In this document: one piece after another, positions 1 to 10,489 of the stretch
Numbering within the stretch: position 1 is the first letter of the stretch
Layout of the letters: every line of letters begins with the position of its first letter
Source: Tardiphaga sp. 709
GTDB taxonomy: Bacteria > Pseudomonadota > Alphaproteobacteria > Rhizobiales > Xanthobacteraceae
DNA: 64,000 nt
Assembly: GCF_032401055.1 (NCBI RefSeq)
Contig: NZ_CP135529.1
Span: 62,001-126,000, forward strand
Direction of reading: 5' to 3'
Made by a program: the position numbers and the translations under genes
Notes under the pieces: generated by a model
What the model was told of the DNA's origin: nothing
Seen by the model: only the letters and a program-made list of their open reading frames with translations
Database searches by the model: none

Positions 1-137
1 TTGGAATGAAATTAGAATTGCAGCGCGAAAGGTCGTTTGCCAGTCAGGTAAAATTGGCTACAAGCTGGGCCACTAAAGGGATTCTGTCAGACCGTAGGGG
101 TGCGGGCTGGCGATGGAATGATAAGGGCGCTTTGCGC

Positions 138-2672
138 ATGATTTTTGGTTTGCGGGGTTTCCGGGGCGGCCTTCTTGCTGCTTCGATCTTGGTCGCCATG
201 CCGGTCGCCGTTACGGCGACTGCTGCGCTCGTTTCTTCGACTGCCGTGGCTCAGACCGCCGCTTCGATTGTTGTTGAAGGCAATCGTCGCGTGGATGTGG
301 AGACCATCCGCTCCTATTTCCGTCCCGGCCCGAGCGGCCGGCTGGATCAGGGCACCATCGATGACGGCCTCAAGTCGCTCATCGAGACCGGGCTGTTCCA
401 GGATGTGAAGATCAATCAGGCCGGTGGCCGTCTGGTCGTCAGCGTCGTTGAAAACCCTGTCATTGGCCGTATCGCCTTCGAAGGTAACAAGAAGGTCAAG
501 GACGACCAGCTGAACGCCGAAGTGCAGTCGAAGCCGCGCGGGACGTTGTCGCGCCCGATGGTGCAGGCCGACGCCCAGCGCATCTCCGAAATCTATCGTC
601 GCTCCGGCCGTTATGACGTCAGCGTCGTTCCGGAATTCATCGAGCAGCCGAACAACCGCGTCGACCTGATCTTCACGATCAACGAAGGCGCGAAGACCGG
701 CGTGAAGTCGATCCAGTTCATCGGCAACAACTATTACTCGTCCTACCGTCTCAAGGACGTCATCAAGACCCGTGAATCGAACCTCCTGAGCTTCCTGGCT
801 TCGGGCGATATCTATGATCCGGACCGCATCGAAGCCGATCGCGACCTGATCCGTCGCTATTACCTGAAGAACGGCTTCGCCGACGTTCAGGTCGTTGCCG
901 CGCTCACCGAATACGACCCGAACCAGAAGGGCTTCCTAGTCACCTTCAAGATCGAAGAAGGCCAGCAGTACCGCGTGTCGTCGGTCGATTTCTCGTCCAC
1001 CATTCCGCAGTTCGATCCCAACTCGCTGCGCAGCTTCTCGCGTGTCGGCGTCGGTTCGCTTTACAACGCGGAAGCGCTGGAGAAGTCGGTCGAGGAAATG
1101 CAGATCGAAATGTCCCGCCGCGGCTACGCCTTTGCCGTCGTGCGTCCGCGTGGCGATCGCAATTTCGAATCTCACACCGTCACCATCGGCTTCTCGGTGG
1201 AAGAGGGGCCGCGCGTCTATATCGAGCGCATCAATGTGCGCGGCAACACGCGTACCCGTGACTATGTCATCCGCCGCGAATTCGATCTCGCCGAAGGCGA
1301 CGCCTATAACCGCGCGCTGGTTGATCGTGCCGAACGCCGCCTGAAGAACCTCGACTTCTTCAAGAGCGTGAAGGTGACGACCGAGCCCGGATCGTCCAGC
1401 GATCGCGTGATCCTGGTGGTCGATCTGGAAGAAAAATCCACCGGCGACTTCTCGGTCTCGGGCGGCTACTCGACCACCGACGGTGCGCTCGGCGAAGTCA
1501 GCGTCTCGGAACGTAACTTCCTCGGTCGCGGTCTGTTTGCGAAGGCATCGGTTCAGTACGGCCAGTATGCCCGTGGCTACTCGCTGTCCTTCGTCGAGCC
1601 TTACCTGCTCGACTACCGCGTGGCGCTCGGCCTCGATTTTTATCAGCGTGAGCAGCTGTCCAACAGCTACATCTCGTACAACACCAAGACGCTCGGCTTC
1701 AGCCCGCGCCTCGGTTTCCAGCTGCGTGAAGATCTCGCGCTGCAGCTGCGCTATTCCGTCTATCAGCAGCAGATTTCGCTCCCGGCGACGTTGAGCAACT
1801 GTAACAACCTGCCAGGCAGCCCAACTGCGACCAACACTCCCGGTTATTTGAATTCACTGTTCCCGGGTTCTGTTGACCCAGCCAATGCCAACACGTGGGG
1901 TTGTTACGCCGATGGCGAGTCGTCTCTGCCAGTTCGCCGCGAACTGGCCAGCGGCAAGACGCTGACCTCGGCGCTCGGCTACACGCTGAACTACAACACG
2001 CTCGACAATAACAAGAACCCGACCGATGGTCTGTTCTTGGAATTTAAGCAGGACTACGCTGGCGTCGGCGGCGACGTGACCTACCTGAAGACCACGATCG
2101 ACGCGAAGTACTACACTCCGCTGGTGGCCGACATCGTTGGTTTGCTGCGTGTCCAGGGCGGTATGCTGAACAAGGTCGGCGAAGATATCCGCATGCTGGA
2201 TCACTTCCAGATGGGTCCGAACCTGGTGCGTGGTTTCGCGCAGAACGGTATCGGTCCGCGTGACATCAGCTACGTTGCGCTGGGATCCTACGGTGACGCG
2301 CTCGGCGGCACCAAGTATTGGGGCGCTTCGGCCGAATTGCAGATGCCATTCTGGTTCCTGCCGAAGGAAGTTGGCATCAAGGGCGCGGTTTATGCCGATG
2401 CCGGCGGTCTCTGGGATTATAAGGGACCGACCAGCTGGGCTCAGACTGGCGAAATCAATGCCGCCGGCTGTGTGCCTGCGAGCCGGACTTCGGTCGGTAA
2501 CTGCGCCGGCATGACCTATGACGATGGCAATGTCGTCCGGTCGTCGGTCGGTGTGGGCCTGATCTGGCAGTCGCCGTTTGGTCCGCTGCGCTTCGACTAC
2601 GCAGTGCCGATCACCAAGGGCGCCTATGATCGCGTGCAGCAGTTCAAGTTCGGCGGCGGAACTTCGTTCTGA
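138..2672 (+). CDS. bamA: Outer membrane protein assembly factor BamA
   Basis: Core subunit of the BAM complex, which folds and inserts beta-barrel proteins into the outer membrane. With the ATG at 138 the protein has 844 residues. A signal peptide (about 1-39, ending ..SSTAVAQ) is followed by tandem POTRA domains (from [15 protein letters not shown], about 42, to about 430) and a C-terminal 16-strand barrel starting near [12 protein letters not shown]. The conserved barrel-loop motif VRGF is near residue 696, and the protein ends in the terminal Phe (..FGGGTSF) typical of barrel proteins. The frame is open back to an ATG at 6, but those 44 extra residues are hydrophilic and would bury the signal peptide, so 138 is preferred. 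It leads the lipid A cluster, as in most Rhizobiales. Confidence 0.96.
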   Translation: MIFGLRGFRGGLLAASILVAMPVAVTATAALVSSTAVAQTAASIVVEGNRRVDVETIRSYFRPGPSGRLDQGTIDDGLKSLIETGLFQDVKINQAGGRLVVSVVENPVIGRIAFEGNKKVKDDQLNAEVQSKPRGTLSRPMVQADAQRISEIYRRSGRYDVSVVPEFIEQPNNRVDLIFTINEGAKTGVKSIQFIGNNYYSSYRLKDVIKTRESNLLSFLASGDIYDPDRIEADRDLIRRYYLKNGFADVQVVAALTEYDPNQKGFLVTFKIEEGQQYRVSSVDFSSTIPQFDPNSLRSFSRVGVGSLYNAEALEKSVEEMQIEMSRRGYAFAVVRPRGDRNFESHTVTIGFSVEEGPRVYIERINVRGNTRTRDYVIRREFDLAEGDAYNRALVDRAERRLKNLDFFKSVKVTTEPGSSSDRVILVVDLEEKSTGDFSVSGGYSTTDGALGEVSVSERNFLGRGLFAKASVQYGQYARGYSLSFVEPYLLDYRVALGLDFYQREQLSNSYISYNTKTLGFSPRLGFQLREDLALQLRYSVYQQQISLPATLSNCNNLPGSPTATNTPGYLNSLFPGSVDPANANTWGCYADGESSLPVRRELASGKTLTSALGYTLNYNTLDNNKNPTDGLFLEFKQDYAGVGGDVTYLKTTIDAKYYTPLVADIVGLLRVQGGMLNKVGEDIRMLDHFQMGPNLVRGFAQNGIGPRDISYVALGSYGDALGGTKYWGASAELQMPFWFLPKEVGIKGAVYADAGGLWDYKGPTSWAQTGEINAAGCVPASRTSVGNCAGMTYDDGNVVRSSVGVGLIWQSPFGPLRFDYAVPITKGAYDRVQQFKFGGGTSF

Positions 2673-2704
2673 GTTTGATCTCCGGCCGGACCGCGACGGG
2701 TGGA

Positions 2705-3790
2705 ATGGTTCTGCCGACGTTCTTCAAGCAATCGCCGTCGTTGACGCTGGCTGAAATAGCCGCGTCAACGAAGGCACGACTGGTCGACCCGACGCGGGCC
2801 GACCAGGTCGTGACTGGTGTGGCCTCGCTCGACGAGGCTGGCCCCCATCACCTGACCTTCTTCGAAAATCTCCGTTATATCGACCAGCTCACCCACACCA
2901 AGGCCGGTGCGTGTCTGGTCAACGAGAGCTTCAAGGGCGATATTCCGGCTCACGTAACGGTGCTGCGCGCCAAGCGGCCATTTGCGGCTTTCGTGGAATT
3001 GGCGCGCGAGCTGCACGCGGACACGCTGCGTCCGGTCTCCGGCTTTGACATTACCGGCATCGCCGCATCCGCCGTCATCCATCCCTCTGCTCAGCTCGAG
3101 GATGACGTTACGGTAGATCCGCTGGCCGTGATCGGCCCGGATGTGGAGATCGGTTCCGGCACCATCATCGGCTCTGGCGCGGTGATCGCCGCCGGGGTCA
3201 AGATCGGCCGCGACTGCAATATCGGCGCTGGCAGCACGCTGCAGTTCACACTGATCGGCAACAACGTACTCGTTCATCCCGGCTGCAAGTTTGGCCAGGA
3301 CGGCTTTGGCTTCGTATTCGGCCGGGACAAGCACATCAAGGTGCCGCAGACCGGTCGTGTCCTGATTCAGAACGACGTCGAGATCGGCGCCGGCACCACC
3401 ATCGACCGCGGCAGCCTGCGCGATACCGTGATTGGCGAGGGGACCAAAATCGACAATCAGGTCCAGATCGGCCACAATGTGACAATTGGACGGCACTGTG
3501 TGATCGCTGCGAAATGTGGCCTTGCAGGCAGCCTGACCATCGGCGACAACGTCGCGCTGGGCGCCATGGTGGGCCTCAACAATCACATTACGATTGGCGA
3601 TGGCGCGCAGGTCGCGGCAATGGCCGGAGTGAAAGACAGCATTCCGCCGCGCGCGCGGTGGGGTGGCATCTTTGCCCGGCCGACCAAGCAATGGTTCCGC
3701 GAGATCCTCGCGGTTGAGAAACTCGCCCGCGAGAGCATGCCGGGAACGGATGCGGCGACGCAGGATACGAAAGACGAGGGGCGGGAATGA
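2705..3790 (+). CDS. lpxD: UDP-3-O-acylglucosamine N-acyltransferase LpxD
   Basis: Third step of lipid A synthesis: adds the second hydroxyacyl chain, from acyl-ACP, to UDP-3-O-acylglucosamine. The protein has 361 residues from ATG 2705: an N-terminal uridine-binding domain (about 1-110) and then a left-handed beta-helix of hexapeptide repeats. The family motif IGHNV holds the likely catalytic His (about residue 257), and FGQDGFGFV is also conserved. A TTG at 2675, three bases after the bamA stop, is an alternative start adding ten residues. The stop overlaps the fabZ start by four bases (ATGA), which points to translational coupling in a bamA-lpxD-fabZ unit. Confidence 0.95.
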   Translation: MVLPTFFKQSPSLTLAEIAASTKARLVDPTRADQVVTGVASLDEAGPHHLTFFENLRYIDQLTHTKAGACLVNESFKGDIPAHVTVLRAKRPFAAFVELARELHADTLRPVSGFDITGIAASAVIHPSAQLEDDVTVDPLAVIGPDVEIGSGTIIGSGAVIAAGVKIGRDCNIGAGSTLQFTLIGNNVLVHPGCKFGQDGFGFVFGRDKHIKVPQTGRVLIQNDVEIGAGTTIDRGSLRDTVIGEGTKIDNQVQIGHNVTIGRHCVIAAKCGLAGSLTIGDNVALGAMVGLNNHITIGDGAQVAAMAGVKDSIPPRARWGGIFARPTKQWFREILAVEKLARESMPGTDAATQDTKDEGRE

Positions 3791-4266
3791 GCCAGGATTT
3801 ACCAAGCGATGGCGCATCGCCGATCATCATCGAGACGGTCGACATCAACACCATCCTCAAGACCCTTCCGCATCGCTATCCGTTTCTTCTGATCGATCGT
3901 GTCGTCAACATCCGCAAGGACTTCAGCGGCATTGGTATCAAGAACGTCACGATCAACGAGCCGGCATTCCTCGGGCATTTCCCTGATCGCCCGGTCTATC
4001 CCGGCGTGTTGATGATCGAAGGCATGGCGCAGACAGCGGGCGTGATCGGCATCTCGTCCGTCGAAGGAACCGAGAAGCCGCGTGCGGTGTATTTCCTCAC
4101 CATCGACAAGTGCAAGTTTCGTAAGCCGGTGATGCCTGGCGATACGATCGAATATCATCTGCACCTGATCGGCCGGAAAAAGGCGATGTGGTGGTTCCAT
4201 GGCGACGCCAAGGTAAATGGCAAGGTCGTCGCCGAGGCCGATGTCGGCGCGATGCTGACAGACTGA
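3787..4266 (+). CDS. fabZ: 3-hydroxyacyl-[acyl-carrier-protein] dehydratase FabZ
   Basis: Dehydrates 3-hydroxyacyl-ACP in fatty acid elongation, competing with LpxA/LpxD for the same hydroxyacyl-ACP pool. The 159 residues form a single hot-dog fold. The catalytic pair is seen in [17 protein letters not shown]: His64 and Glu78, 14 apart as in characterised FabZ. The upstream motif [13 protein letters not shown] is also typical. The start ATG overlaps the lpxD stop. About 20 bases after its stop lies a perfect 16-bp hairpin, which is unusual because lpxA normally follows directly in the same operon. Confidence 0.96.
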   Translation: MSQDLPSDGASPIIIETVDINTILKTLPHRYPFLLIDRVVNIRKDFSGIGIKNVTINEPAFLGHFPDRPVYPGVLMIEGMAQTAGVIGISSVEGTEKPRAVYFLTIDKCKFRKPVMPGDTIEYHLHLIGRKKAMWWFHGDAKVNGKVVAEADVGAMLTD

Positions 4267-4284
4267 TTGGCACCTACCTGAACG

Positions 4285-4321
4285 CGCATGATGCCATCGA
4301 AGACCTCGATGGCATCATGCG
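4285..4321 (+). terminator. Perfect 16-bp stem-loop between fabZ and lpxA
   Basis: Left arm 4285-4300 and right arm 4306-4321 are exact reverse complements (cgcatgatgccatcga), with a 5-base loop AGACC, followed by only three T. This looks like a terminator or attenuator/RNA-processing hairpin. The weak T-tract makes full Rho-independent termination uncertain. It lies in a 191-bp gap, long enough for lpxA to have its own promoter. Confidence 0.6.
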
Positions 4322-4457
4322 TTTGTAAGTCATGGTAAGAGACGTGTCGTAACAGATCGCAATCAGACGTCACTGGACAGGCTCGGGAGCCCACGTTAAC
4401 CAACGGAAAAACCTAGATATTTGTAGGCAATTTGATGACTGGGATTGGACTTTTTCG

Positions 4458-5261
4458 ATGAGCAAGATCGACCCGACGGCGCGGATCGAGGACGGTGCTG
4501 TCATTGGCGAGGGCGCCGAAATCGGACCCTTCTGCATCATCGGACCGCATGTCACGATCGGTGCAGGCACGAAGCTGCTGTCGCATGTCAACGTGACGGC
4601 GCAGACGACCATCGGCGAGAACTGCACGATCTATCCGTTCGCGTCATTAGGCACGCCCCCGCAGTCGCTCAGTTACAAGGGCGAACTGACCAGACTGACC
4701 ATCGGCAATGGCTGTACCATCCGCGAGTCCGTGACCATGAATGCGGGTACTGTCGCCGGCGGCGGCATCACGTCGGTGGGCGATCGCGGCTACTTCATGA
4801 ACTGCGCCCATGTTGGCCATGACTGTCACGTCGGCAATGACGTGATCTTCGCGACCTCGGCGACGCTTGGCGGTCATTGCGAGATCGGCGATTTCGTTTT
4901 CATGGGCGGGCTGTCGGCCGTGCACCAGTTCACCCGCATCGGCTCGCAGGTCATGGTCGGCGGCATCTGCGGCGTGCGGGGCGACATCATCCCGTTCGGG
5001 CTCGTGAATGGCCAGTATGCGGCGCTGGAAGGCCTCAACATCATCGGGATGAAGCGCCGCAAATTCACGAAGGAGCGCGTTGCCGCCGTGCGCTCGTTCT
5101 ATCAAAAGCTGTTTCATGGCGCGGGTGTCTTCGCCGAGCGGCTTGAGCGCGTGCAGCCTTTGGCAAATGACGATCCGGCGATTGCAGAAATCCTGACGTT
5201 TATCGCAGGCGCCAAACACCGCGCACTGTGTCTGCCCGAGGATAGCAAGAACAACTCTTGA
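4458..5261 (+). CDS. lpxA: Acyl-ACP--UDP-N-acetylglucosamine O-acyltransferase LpxA
   Basis: First committed step of lipid A synthesis: moves a 3-hydroxyacyl group onto UDP-GlcNAc. The 267 residues are the usual family length. Hexapeptide repeats forming a left-handed beta-helix span about 1-190, followed by a helical C-terminal domain. The catalytic His is in AHVGHDCHVGN (His121, equivalent to His125 of E. coli). The ATG at 4458 sits in gactttttcgatgagc without a strong Shine-Dalgarno. It is separated from fabZ by 191 bp containing a perfect hairpin. Its stop is followed at 24 bp by lpxI. Confidence 0.96.
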   Translation: MSKIDPTARIEDGAVIGEGAEIGPFCIIGPHVTIGAGTKLLSHVNVTAQTTIGENCTIYPFASLGTPPQSLSYKGELTRLTIGNGCTIRESVTMNAGTVAGGGITSVGDRGYFMNCAHVGHDCHVGNDVIFATSATLGGHCEIGDFVFMGGLSAVHQFTRIGSQVMVGGICGVRGDIIPFGLVNGQYAALEGLNIIGMKRRKFTKERVAAVRSFYQKLFHGAGVFAERLERVQPLANDDPAIAEILTFIAGAKHRALCLPEDSKNNS

Positions 5262-5284
5262 GTTCGGGTATCGCGGGGCGAAGC

Positions 5285-6166
5285 ATGACTGACCAGGCTC
5301 AAATACAGCACCCGCAAGCACATCCACCGATAGGCTCGCCGTTCGGGATCATCGCCGGCGGCGGCTCGCTGCCCTTCGCTGTTGCGGATTCGCTGCAGGC
5401 GCGCGGCATCAAGCCGGTGTTGTTTGCGCTGAAGGGGTTCTGTGATCCGGCGCTGGTGGCGCGATTTCAGCACCACTGGATTCCCATTGGCCAGTTTGGC
5501 CGTTTGCTGAAGCTGATGCGCAGCGAGAACTGCCGGGATCTCACCTTCATTGGCACGCTGGTGCGCCCGGCAATCTCCGAGATCAGGCTGGACTGGGCAA
5601 CGCTTCGCGTGATGCCGAAAGTGTTTCGCGCGTTTCGCGGCGGTGACGATCACTTGCTGACGAGTATTAGCCGCCTGTTCGAGCATGAAGGTTTTCGTCT
5701 GCTGGGGATCAAGGACGTCGCGTCCGATGTGCTGATGCCGGCGGGCAGCGTGACACGTGCCGTACCGGATCAAGATGCTGAGGCCGATATCGCGCGTGGG
5801 CGCGAAGTCCTGCGCGCCTTGAGCCCGTTCGATATCGGCCAGGCGACCGTGGTGATCGACGGCCACGTGGTGGGGATCGAGGATATCGAAGGTACCGATG
5901 GATTGCTGGCCCGCGTGGCGCTTCTGCGTGAACAGGGACGTATTCGCGCCAAGGCAGGACGAGGTGTACTGGTGAAGGCCCCGAAGAGCGGTCAGGATCT
6001 GCGTTTCGATCTGCCGACATTGGGGCCGCGGACCATCGAGCGGGCGGCGGCCGCGAAGCTCGCCGGCGTCGCCATCGTCGCAGGAAATACGATTGTCGCC
6101 GAACCGCAGCAGATGATTGTCGCCGCCGATGCCGCAGGTCTTTTCGTGACGGGACTACCGACGTGA
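5285..6166 (+). CDS. lpxI: UDP-2,3-diacylglucosamine pyrophosphatase LpxI
   Basis: Hydrolyses UDP-2,3-diacylglucosamine to lipid X and UMP. It is the alphaproteobacterial replacement for LpxH (LpxI/DUF1009 family, characterised in Caulobacter). 293 residues from ATG 5285; the N-terminal glycine-rich strand FGIIAGGGSLPFAVADSL starts about residue 20, and the C-terminal domain carries GVLVKAPKSGQDLRFDLPT and AGNTIVAEPQ. A TTG at 5258 would add nine residues and overlap the lpxA stop, so either start is possible. The stop overlaps the lpxB GTG start by four bases. Confidence 0.93.
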   Translation: MTDQAQIQHPQAHPPIGSPFGIIAGGGSLPFAVADSLQARGIKPVLFALKGFCDPALVARFQHHWIPIGQFGRLLKLMRSENCRDLTFIGTLVRPAISEIRLDWATLRVMPKVFRAFRGGDDHLLTSISRLFEHEGFRLLGIKDVASDVLMPAGSVTRAVPDQDAEADIARGREVLRALSPFDIGQATVVIDGHVVGIEDIEGTDGLLARVALLREQGRIRAKAGRGVLVKAPKSGQDLRFDLPTLGPRTIERAAAAKLAGVAIVAGNTIVAEPQQMIVAADAAGLFVTGLPT

Positions 6167-7317
6167 CGAAGACGATCTATCTCATCGCCACCGAGGAATC
6201 CGGCGACCGTCTCGGCTCCGCGCTGATGAAGGTGCTGCGCCAGCGGCTCGGCGACGATGTGCGCTTCGAAGGCGTCGGCGGTTCGTCGATGGCGCGCGAA
6301 GGGCTGCAGTCGCTGTTTCCTATCGAAGAGCTTTCCATCATCGGCCTTGCCGCGGTCGTCCGGAAATTGCCGTCGATCCTGAAGCTCATTACGCGCGCGA
6401 CCGAGGACGTCCTGCGCGCCAAGCCCGACGTGCTGGTGATTATCGATAGCCCGGACTTCACCCATCGCGTCGCGAAGCGCGTGCGTCAGCGCGATCCCTC
6501 CATTCCCGTCGTCAACTATGTGTCGCCAACGGTGTGGGCGTGGCGGCCGGGGCGCGCGAAGGCGATGCGCGCTTATGTCGACCATGTGCTGGCGCTGCTG
6601 CCATTCGAGCCGGAGGCCCATCGGCGGCTCGGCGGACCGCCATGCACTTATGTCGGTCATCCCCTGATCGAGCAGATCGATGCGCTCCGTCCCAATGCGG
6701 AAGAGCAGGCGCGTCGCGAAACGAAGCCGCCGGTACTGCTGGTGCTACCGGGCAGCCGTCGCAGCGAGATCCGTCATCACATGGCGACCTTTGGCGCGAC
6801 GCTCGATCTGCTGCAAAAGCAGGGCACGCAATTCGAACTGATCCTGCCGACCATGCCGCATCTCGTCGAGGTCATCGCCGAAGCGCTCAAGGCCTGGCCG
6901 GTGCAGCCGCGGATCGTTGTGGGCGAAACAGAGAAGCGCGCCGCGTTCCGCATCGCGCATGCGGCCTTTGCCAAATCGGGGACGGTGACGCTGGAGCTTG
7001 CATTGTCAGGCGTGCCGATGGTCACCGCCTACAAGGCCGGCAGCGTCGAAGCCTGGATCATCCGCCGGCGCATCACCTCGTCGTCGGTGATCCTTGCCAA
7101 TCTGGTGATCGGCGAGAACGTCATCCCGGAGTTCATCCAGGAAGATTGTGCCCCGGATAAGCTCGCAGCGTCGTTGCAGGAGGTGCTGGGCGATACACCA
7201 ATGCGGCGCCGTCAGATCGAAGCCCTGGCGCGGCTCGATGGGGTCATGGCGACGGGCGAAGCGTCGCCGAGCGTCGGTGCGGCCAATGTCGTGCTGGCCA
7301 CCATGCGGAAGAGTTGA
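6163..7317 (+). CDS. lpxB: Lipid-A-disaccharide synthase LpxB
   Basis: GT19 glycosyltransferase that condenses lipid X with UDP-2,3-diacylglucosamine to give the tetra-acyl disaccharide 1-phosphate. 384 residues, starting with GTG in a GTGA overlap with the lpxI stop. The N-terminal TEESGDRLGSALMKVLR and the central YVSPTVWAWRPGR and VGHPLIEQID segments are characteristic, as is LPGSRRSEI of the nucleotide-sugar-binding half. It is last in the lipid A cluster and is followed by a hairpin shared with the convergent gltA gene. Confidence 0.95.
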   Translation: MTKTIYLIATEESGDRLGSALMKVLRQRLGDDVRFEGVGGSSMAREGLQSLFPIEELSIIGLAAVVRKLPSILKLITRATEDVLRAKPDVLVIIDSPDFTHRVAKRVRQRDPSIPVVNYVSPTVWAWRPGRAKAMRAYVDHVLALLPFEPEAHRRLGGPPCTYVGHPLIEQIDALRPNAEEQARRETKPPVLLVLPGSRRSEIRHHMATFGATLDLLQKQGTQFELILPTMPHLVEVIAEALKAWPVQPRIVVGETEKRAAFRIAHAAFAKSGTVTLELALSGVPMVTAYKAGSVEAWIIRRRITSSSVILANLVIGENVIPEFIQEDCAPDKLAASLQEVLGDTPMRRRQIEALARLDGVMATGEASPSVGAANVVLATMRKS

Positions 7318-7349
7318 AGGCCTTCATTCAAGAGATTGCAGCGAAACAA

Positions 7350-7379
7350 AAAACGGCGGATCTTGCGATCCGCCGTTTT
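7350..7379. terminator. Bidirectional terminator between lpxB and gltA
   Basis: Inverted repeat aaaacggcggatc (7350-7362) / gatccgccgtttt (7367-7379) with a 4-base loop. GC-rich stem flanked by A on one side and T on the other, so it can end both lpxB (plus) and gltA (minus). Confidence 0.9.
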
Positions 7380-7406
7380 GATCTTCGCACTCTACGAAAC
7401 GAGGTC

Positions 7407-8711
7407 TTAGGCGCGCTTGGCGATATCCACGTAGTCGCGGCGGGCAGCACCCGTGTAGAGCTGGCGCGGACGGCCGATCTTCTGCTGCGGATCGCCAATC
7501 ATCTCGCTCCACTGGCTGATCCAGCCGACGGTGCGCGCGACCGCGAACAGCACGGTGAACATCGAGGTCGGGAAGCCCATCGCCTTCAGCGTGATGCCCG
7601 AATAGAAATCGACATTCGGATACAGCTTGCGGTCGATGAAGTACTGGTCCGACAGCGCGATCTTCTCGAGCTCCATGGCAACGGCGAGCATCTCGTCGCC
7701 ACCGTGACCGGTTTCCTTGAGAACTTCGTGGCAGGCCTGCTGCATCAGCTTGGCGCGCGGATCGTAGTTCTTGTAGACGCGGTGACCGAAGCCCATCAGG
7801 CGGACGCTGGAATTCTTGTCCTTCACCTTGGCGATGAATTCCGGAATCTTGTCGACGGTGCCGATCTCGGCGAGCATTTGCAATGCGGCTTCGTTGGCGC
7901 CGCCATGCGCCGGTCCCCACAGGCAGGCGATGCCGGCGGCGATGCAGGCGAACGGATTGGCGCCCGACGAGCCGGCGATGCGGACCGTTGAGGTCGATGC
8001 GTTCTGCTCATGGTCGGCGTGCAGCGTGAAGATCTTGTCCAGCGCCTTGGCGAGCACCGGATTGACCTTGTACTCCTCGCACGGCACGGCGAAGCACATC
8101 TTCATGAAGTTCGCTGCGAAGTCGAGCGAGTTGGTCGGATACACAAAGGGCTGGCCGATCGTGTACTTGTAGGCCATCGCCGCGAGCGTCGGGATCTTGG
8201 CGATCATGCGGATCGACGCGATGTCGCGCTGCTTCGGATCGTTGATATCAGTTGAGTCGTGGTAGAAAGCGGCGAGGGCGCCAACCGACGCGACCATCAC
8301 GGCCATCGGATGCGCGTCGCGGCGGAAGCCCTGGAAAAAGCGGCTCATCTGGTCGTGAACCATGGTGTGGTTCGTGACCAATGCGTCGAACTTTGCCTTC
8401 TGCGCCTTGGTCGGGAGTTCCCCGTACAGCAGCAGGTAGCAGGTCTCGAGGAAGTCGCCCTTCTCGGCGAGCTGTTCGATGGGGTAGCCGCGGTATTCGA
8501 GGATACCGGCATCGCCATCGATATAGGTGATCTTGGACTGGCAGCTGCCTGTCGACGTGAAGCCGGGATCGTAGGTGAACATCCCGGACTGGGCGTAGAG
8601 CTTGCCGATGTCGATGACATCAGGGCCGACGGTCCCGCTGTGGATCGGCAGTTCGAAGCTCTTGCCGTCGACTGTCAGCGTTGCGGATTTGGTATTGGTT
8701 TTTGCGTCCAT
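7407..8711 (-). CDS. gltA: Citrate synthase (type II)
   Basis: Condenses acetyl-CoA and oxaloacetate at the entry of the TCA cycle. 434 residues from the ATG at 8711 ([18 protein letters not shown]..), close to E. coli GltA in length. The active-site segments are present: [31 protein letters not shown] and VDFYSGI, carrying the catalytic His, His and Asp. The frame is open for another 73 codons upstream, but that part does not resemble the family, and the chosen ATG has GGGG(A) about 8-12 bases ahead. The gene converges on lpxB and shares its terminator. A 154-bp gap separates it from gltX upstream. Confidence 0.96.
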   Translation of the reverse strand: MDAKTNTKSATLTVDGKSFELPIHSGTVGPDVIDIGKLYAQSGMFTYDPGFTSTGSCQSKITYIDGDAGILEYRGYPIEQLAEKGDFLETCYLLLYGELPTKAQKAKFDALVTNHTMVHDQMSRFFQGFRRDAHPMAVMVASVGALAAFYHDSTDINDPKQRDIASIRMIAKIPTLAAMAYKYTIGQPFVYPTNSLDFAANFMKMCFAVPCEEYKVNPVLAKALDKIFTLHADHEQNASTSTVRIAGSSGANPFACIAAGIACLWGPAHGGANEAALQMLAEIGTVDKIPEFIAKVKDKNSSVRLMGFGHRVYKNYDPRAKLMQQACHEVLKETGHGGDEMLAVAMELEKIALSDQYFIDRKLYPNVDFYSGITLKAMGFPTSMFTVLFAVARTVGWISQWSEMIGDPQQKIGRPRQLYTGAARRDYVDIAKRA

Positions 8712-8865
8712 CGCGTGGTCCCCGATGAGATCGTTGAGGGGCCGGCAAGCCACCGACATTTCAGGAGAAATGGGGAGGCTAGCCGGGAATTCCAGAGCAT
8801 TCGCCAGAATGCGTAGCGTATTGCTGTGTGCGCTGCAAGGCGGGCAAAAGCAGCCTACAGCTATG

Positions 8866-10290
8866 CTAAATAGATGCCTGATCGGCGAGCCGATCCAGGC
8901 ATTCCTGCCGTCCCAATACCGCCAGAACATCGAAAATGCCGGGCGACGTGGTCTTGCCGGTCAGCGCCACGCGAAGCGGTTGCGCGACCCCGCCAAGCTT
9001 GATGCCAGCTTCCTCGGCAAAGGCGCGGGTCGCGGCTTCGGCATTTGCTGCGGTCCAGTCGGTGACGGCCTCCAGTGCCGTGCGCAACTTGCCGATCAAC
9101 ACACGGGTTTCCGGCGTCAGCGCGGCTTGCGCCTTCGGCTCCATCGTCAGTGGGCGATCGGCAAAGATGAAGTTGGCGCCGTCGATCAGTTCGATCAGCG
9201 TCTTGGCGCGTTCCTTCAGGCCGGGCATGGCGCGCAACAGCTGGGCGCGCGTGGTGTCGTTGAGCTTCGCCTTCAGTTCGGTGCCGCCGGGCACGTAATT
9301 CAGCACGTCCTCGAACATGGTCACGAGGGATTGATCGTCGGTGTGACGGATGTAGTGACCGTTGAGATTTTCGAGCTTGGCGAAATCGAAGCGCGCGGCG
9401 GAACGGCCGATCCCCGACAGGTCGAAGGCGTCGATCATTTCCTGGGTCGAGAAGATTTCCTGATCGCCATGGCTCCAGCCGAGCCGCACCAGATAATTCC
9501 GCAGGGCGGCGGGCACGTAACCCAGCGCGCGATAGGCCTCGACGCCGAGCGCGCCGTGGCGCTTTGAGAGTTTCGAGCCATCGGGTCCGTGGATCAGCGG
9601 AATATGCGACATGCTGGGCACGGTCCAGCCGAGCGCGTCGTAGATCTGCTTCTGGCGGGCGGCGTTGATCAGATGGTCGTCGCCGCGGATCACATGCGTC
9701 ACGCCCATGTCATGGTCGTCCACCACCACGGCCAGCATGTAGGTCGGATTGCCGTCGCCGCGCAGCAGCACGAGGTCGTCGAGATTTTCGTTTTGCCAGA
9801 CCACACGGCCCTGCACCTGATCCTCGATCACGGTCTCGCCGGTGAGCGGCGCCTTCAGGCGGATCGTCGGCTTGACGTCGGGGCGCGGATCCGACGGATC
9901 ACGGTCGCGCCACAGCCCGTTATAGAGCTTGGACTTGCCCTCGGCGCGGGCCGTCTCGCGCATCTGTTGCAGTTCCTCGGCGCTGGCATAGCAATAATAC
10001 GCCTTGCCCTCGGCGAGCAGTTGCTCGGCGACTTCGCGGTGCCGGCCGGCACGGGCGAACTGGAAGACGGTGTCGCCATCCCATTCGATGCCCAGCCACT
10101 TCAACCCGTCGATAATGGCGTCGATCGCGGCATCGGTGGAGCGTTCGCGGTCCGTATCCTCGATCCGCAGCAGCATCTTGCCACCGGTCTTCTTGGCATA
10201 GAGCCAGTTGAACAGCGCGGTGCGTCCACCGCCGATATGGAGGAAGCCGGTCGGCGAGGGGGCGAAACGGGTAACGACAGGAGTGGTCAT
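8866..10290 (-). CDS. gltX: Glutamyl-tRNA synthetase
   Basis: Class I aminoacyl-tRNA synthetase that charges tRNA-Glu (and tRNA-Gln in species using the amidotransferase route). 474 residues from ATG 10290. HIGH-type motif in [16 protein letters not shown] (about residues 10-25) and KMSKS-type motif in [11 protein letters not shown], with a C-terminal helical anticodon-binding domain. Divergent from glnS with about 200 bp between the two starts. Because a true glnS is also present, this enzyme may be largely discriminating for tRNA-Glu; that is inference. Confidence 0.95.
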   Translation of the reverse strand: MTTPVVTRFAPSPTGFLHIGGGRTALFNWLYAKKTGGKMLLRIEDTDRERSTDAAIDAIIDGLKWLGIEWDGDTVFQFARAGRHREVAEQLLAEGKAYYCYASAEELQQMRETARAEGKSKLYNGLWRDRDPSDPRPDVKPTIRLKAPLTGETVIEDQVQGRVVWQNENLDDLVLLRGDGNPTYMLAVVVDDHDMGVTHVIRGDDHLINAARQKQIYDALGWTVPSMSHIPLIHGPDGSKLSKRHGALGVEAYRALGYVPAALRNYLVRLGWSHGDQEIFSTQEMIDAFDLSGIGRSAARFDFAKLENLNGHYIRHTDDQSLVTMFEDVLNYVPGGTELKAKLNDTTRAQLLRAMPGLKERAKTLIELIDGANFIFADRPLTMEPKAQAALTPETRVLIGKLRTALEAVTDWTAANAEAATRAFAEEAGIKLGGVAQPLRVALTGKTTSPGIFDVLAVLGRQECLDRLADQASI

Positions 10291-10489
10291 ATCAGAGGGT
10301 TCGATCGATTTCGGTGTGACTGTTGGCCGGCGTTTATCACAACGACAGGGCGCTGTCTCACGGCGAATAAACGCGGATTTGGGGCCGGAACCGCATCGGA
10401 AAAGGCCCTTTCGCGGGACCCGGCCCCTGATCCGGCCTTGGCGCGGCCTTCCGGATTTGGCACATAGGGCGCAGCTTGAAAGGCAGCAA

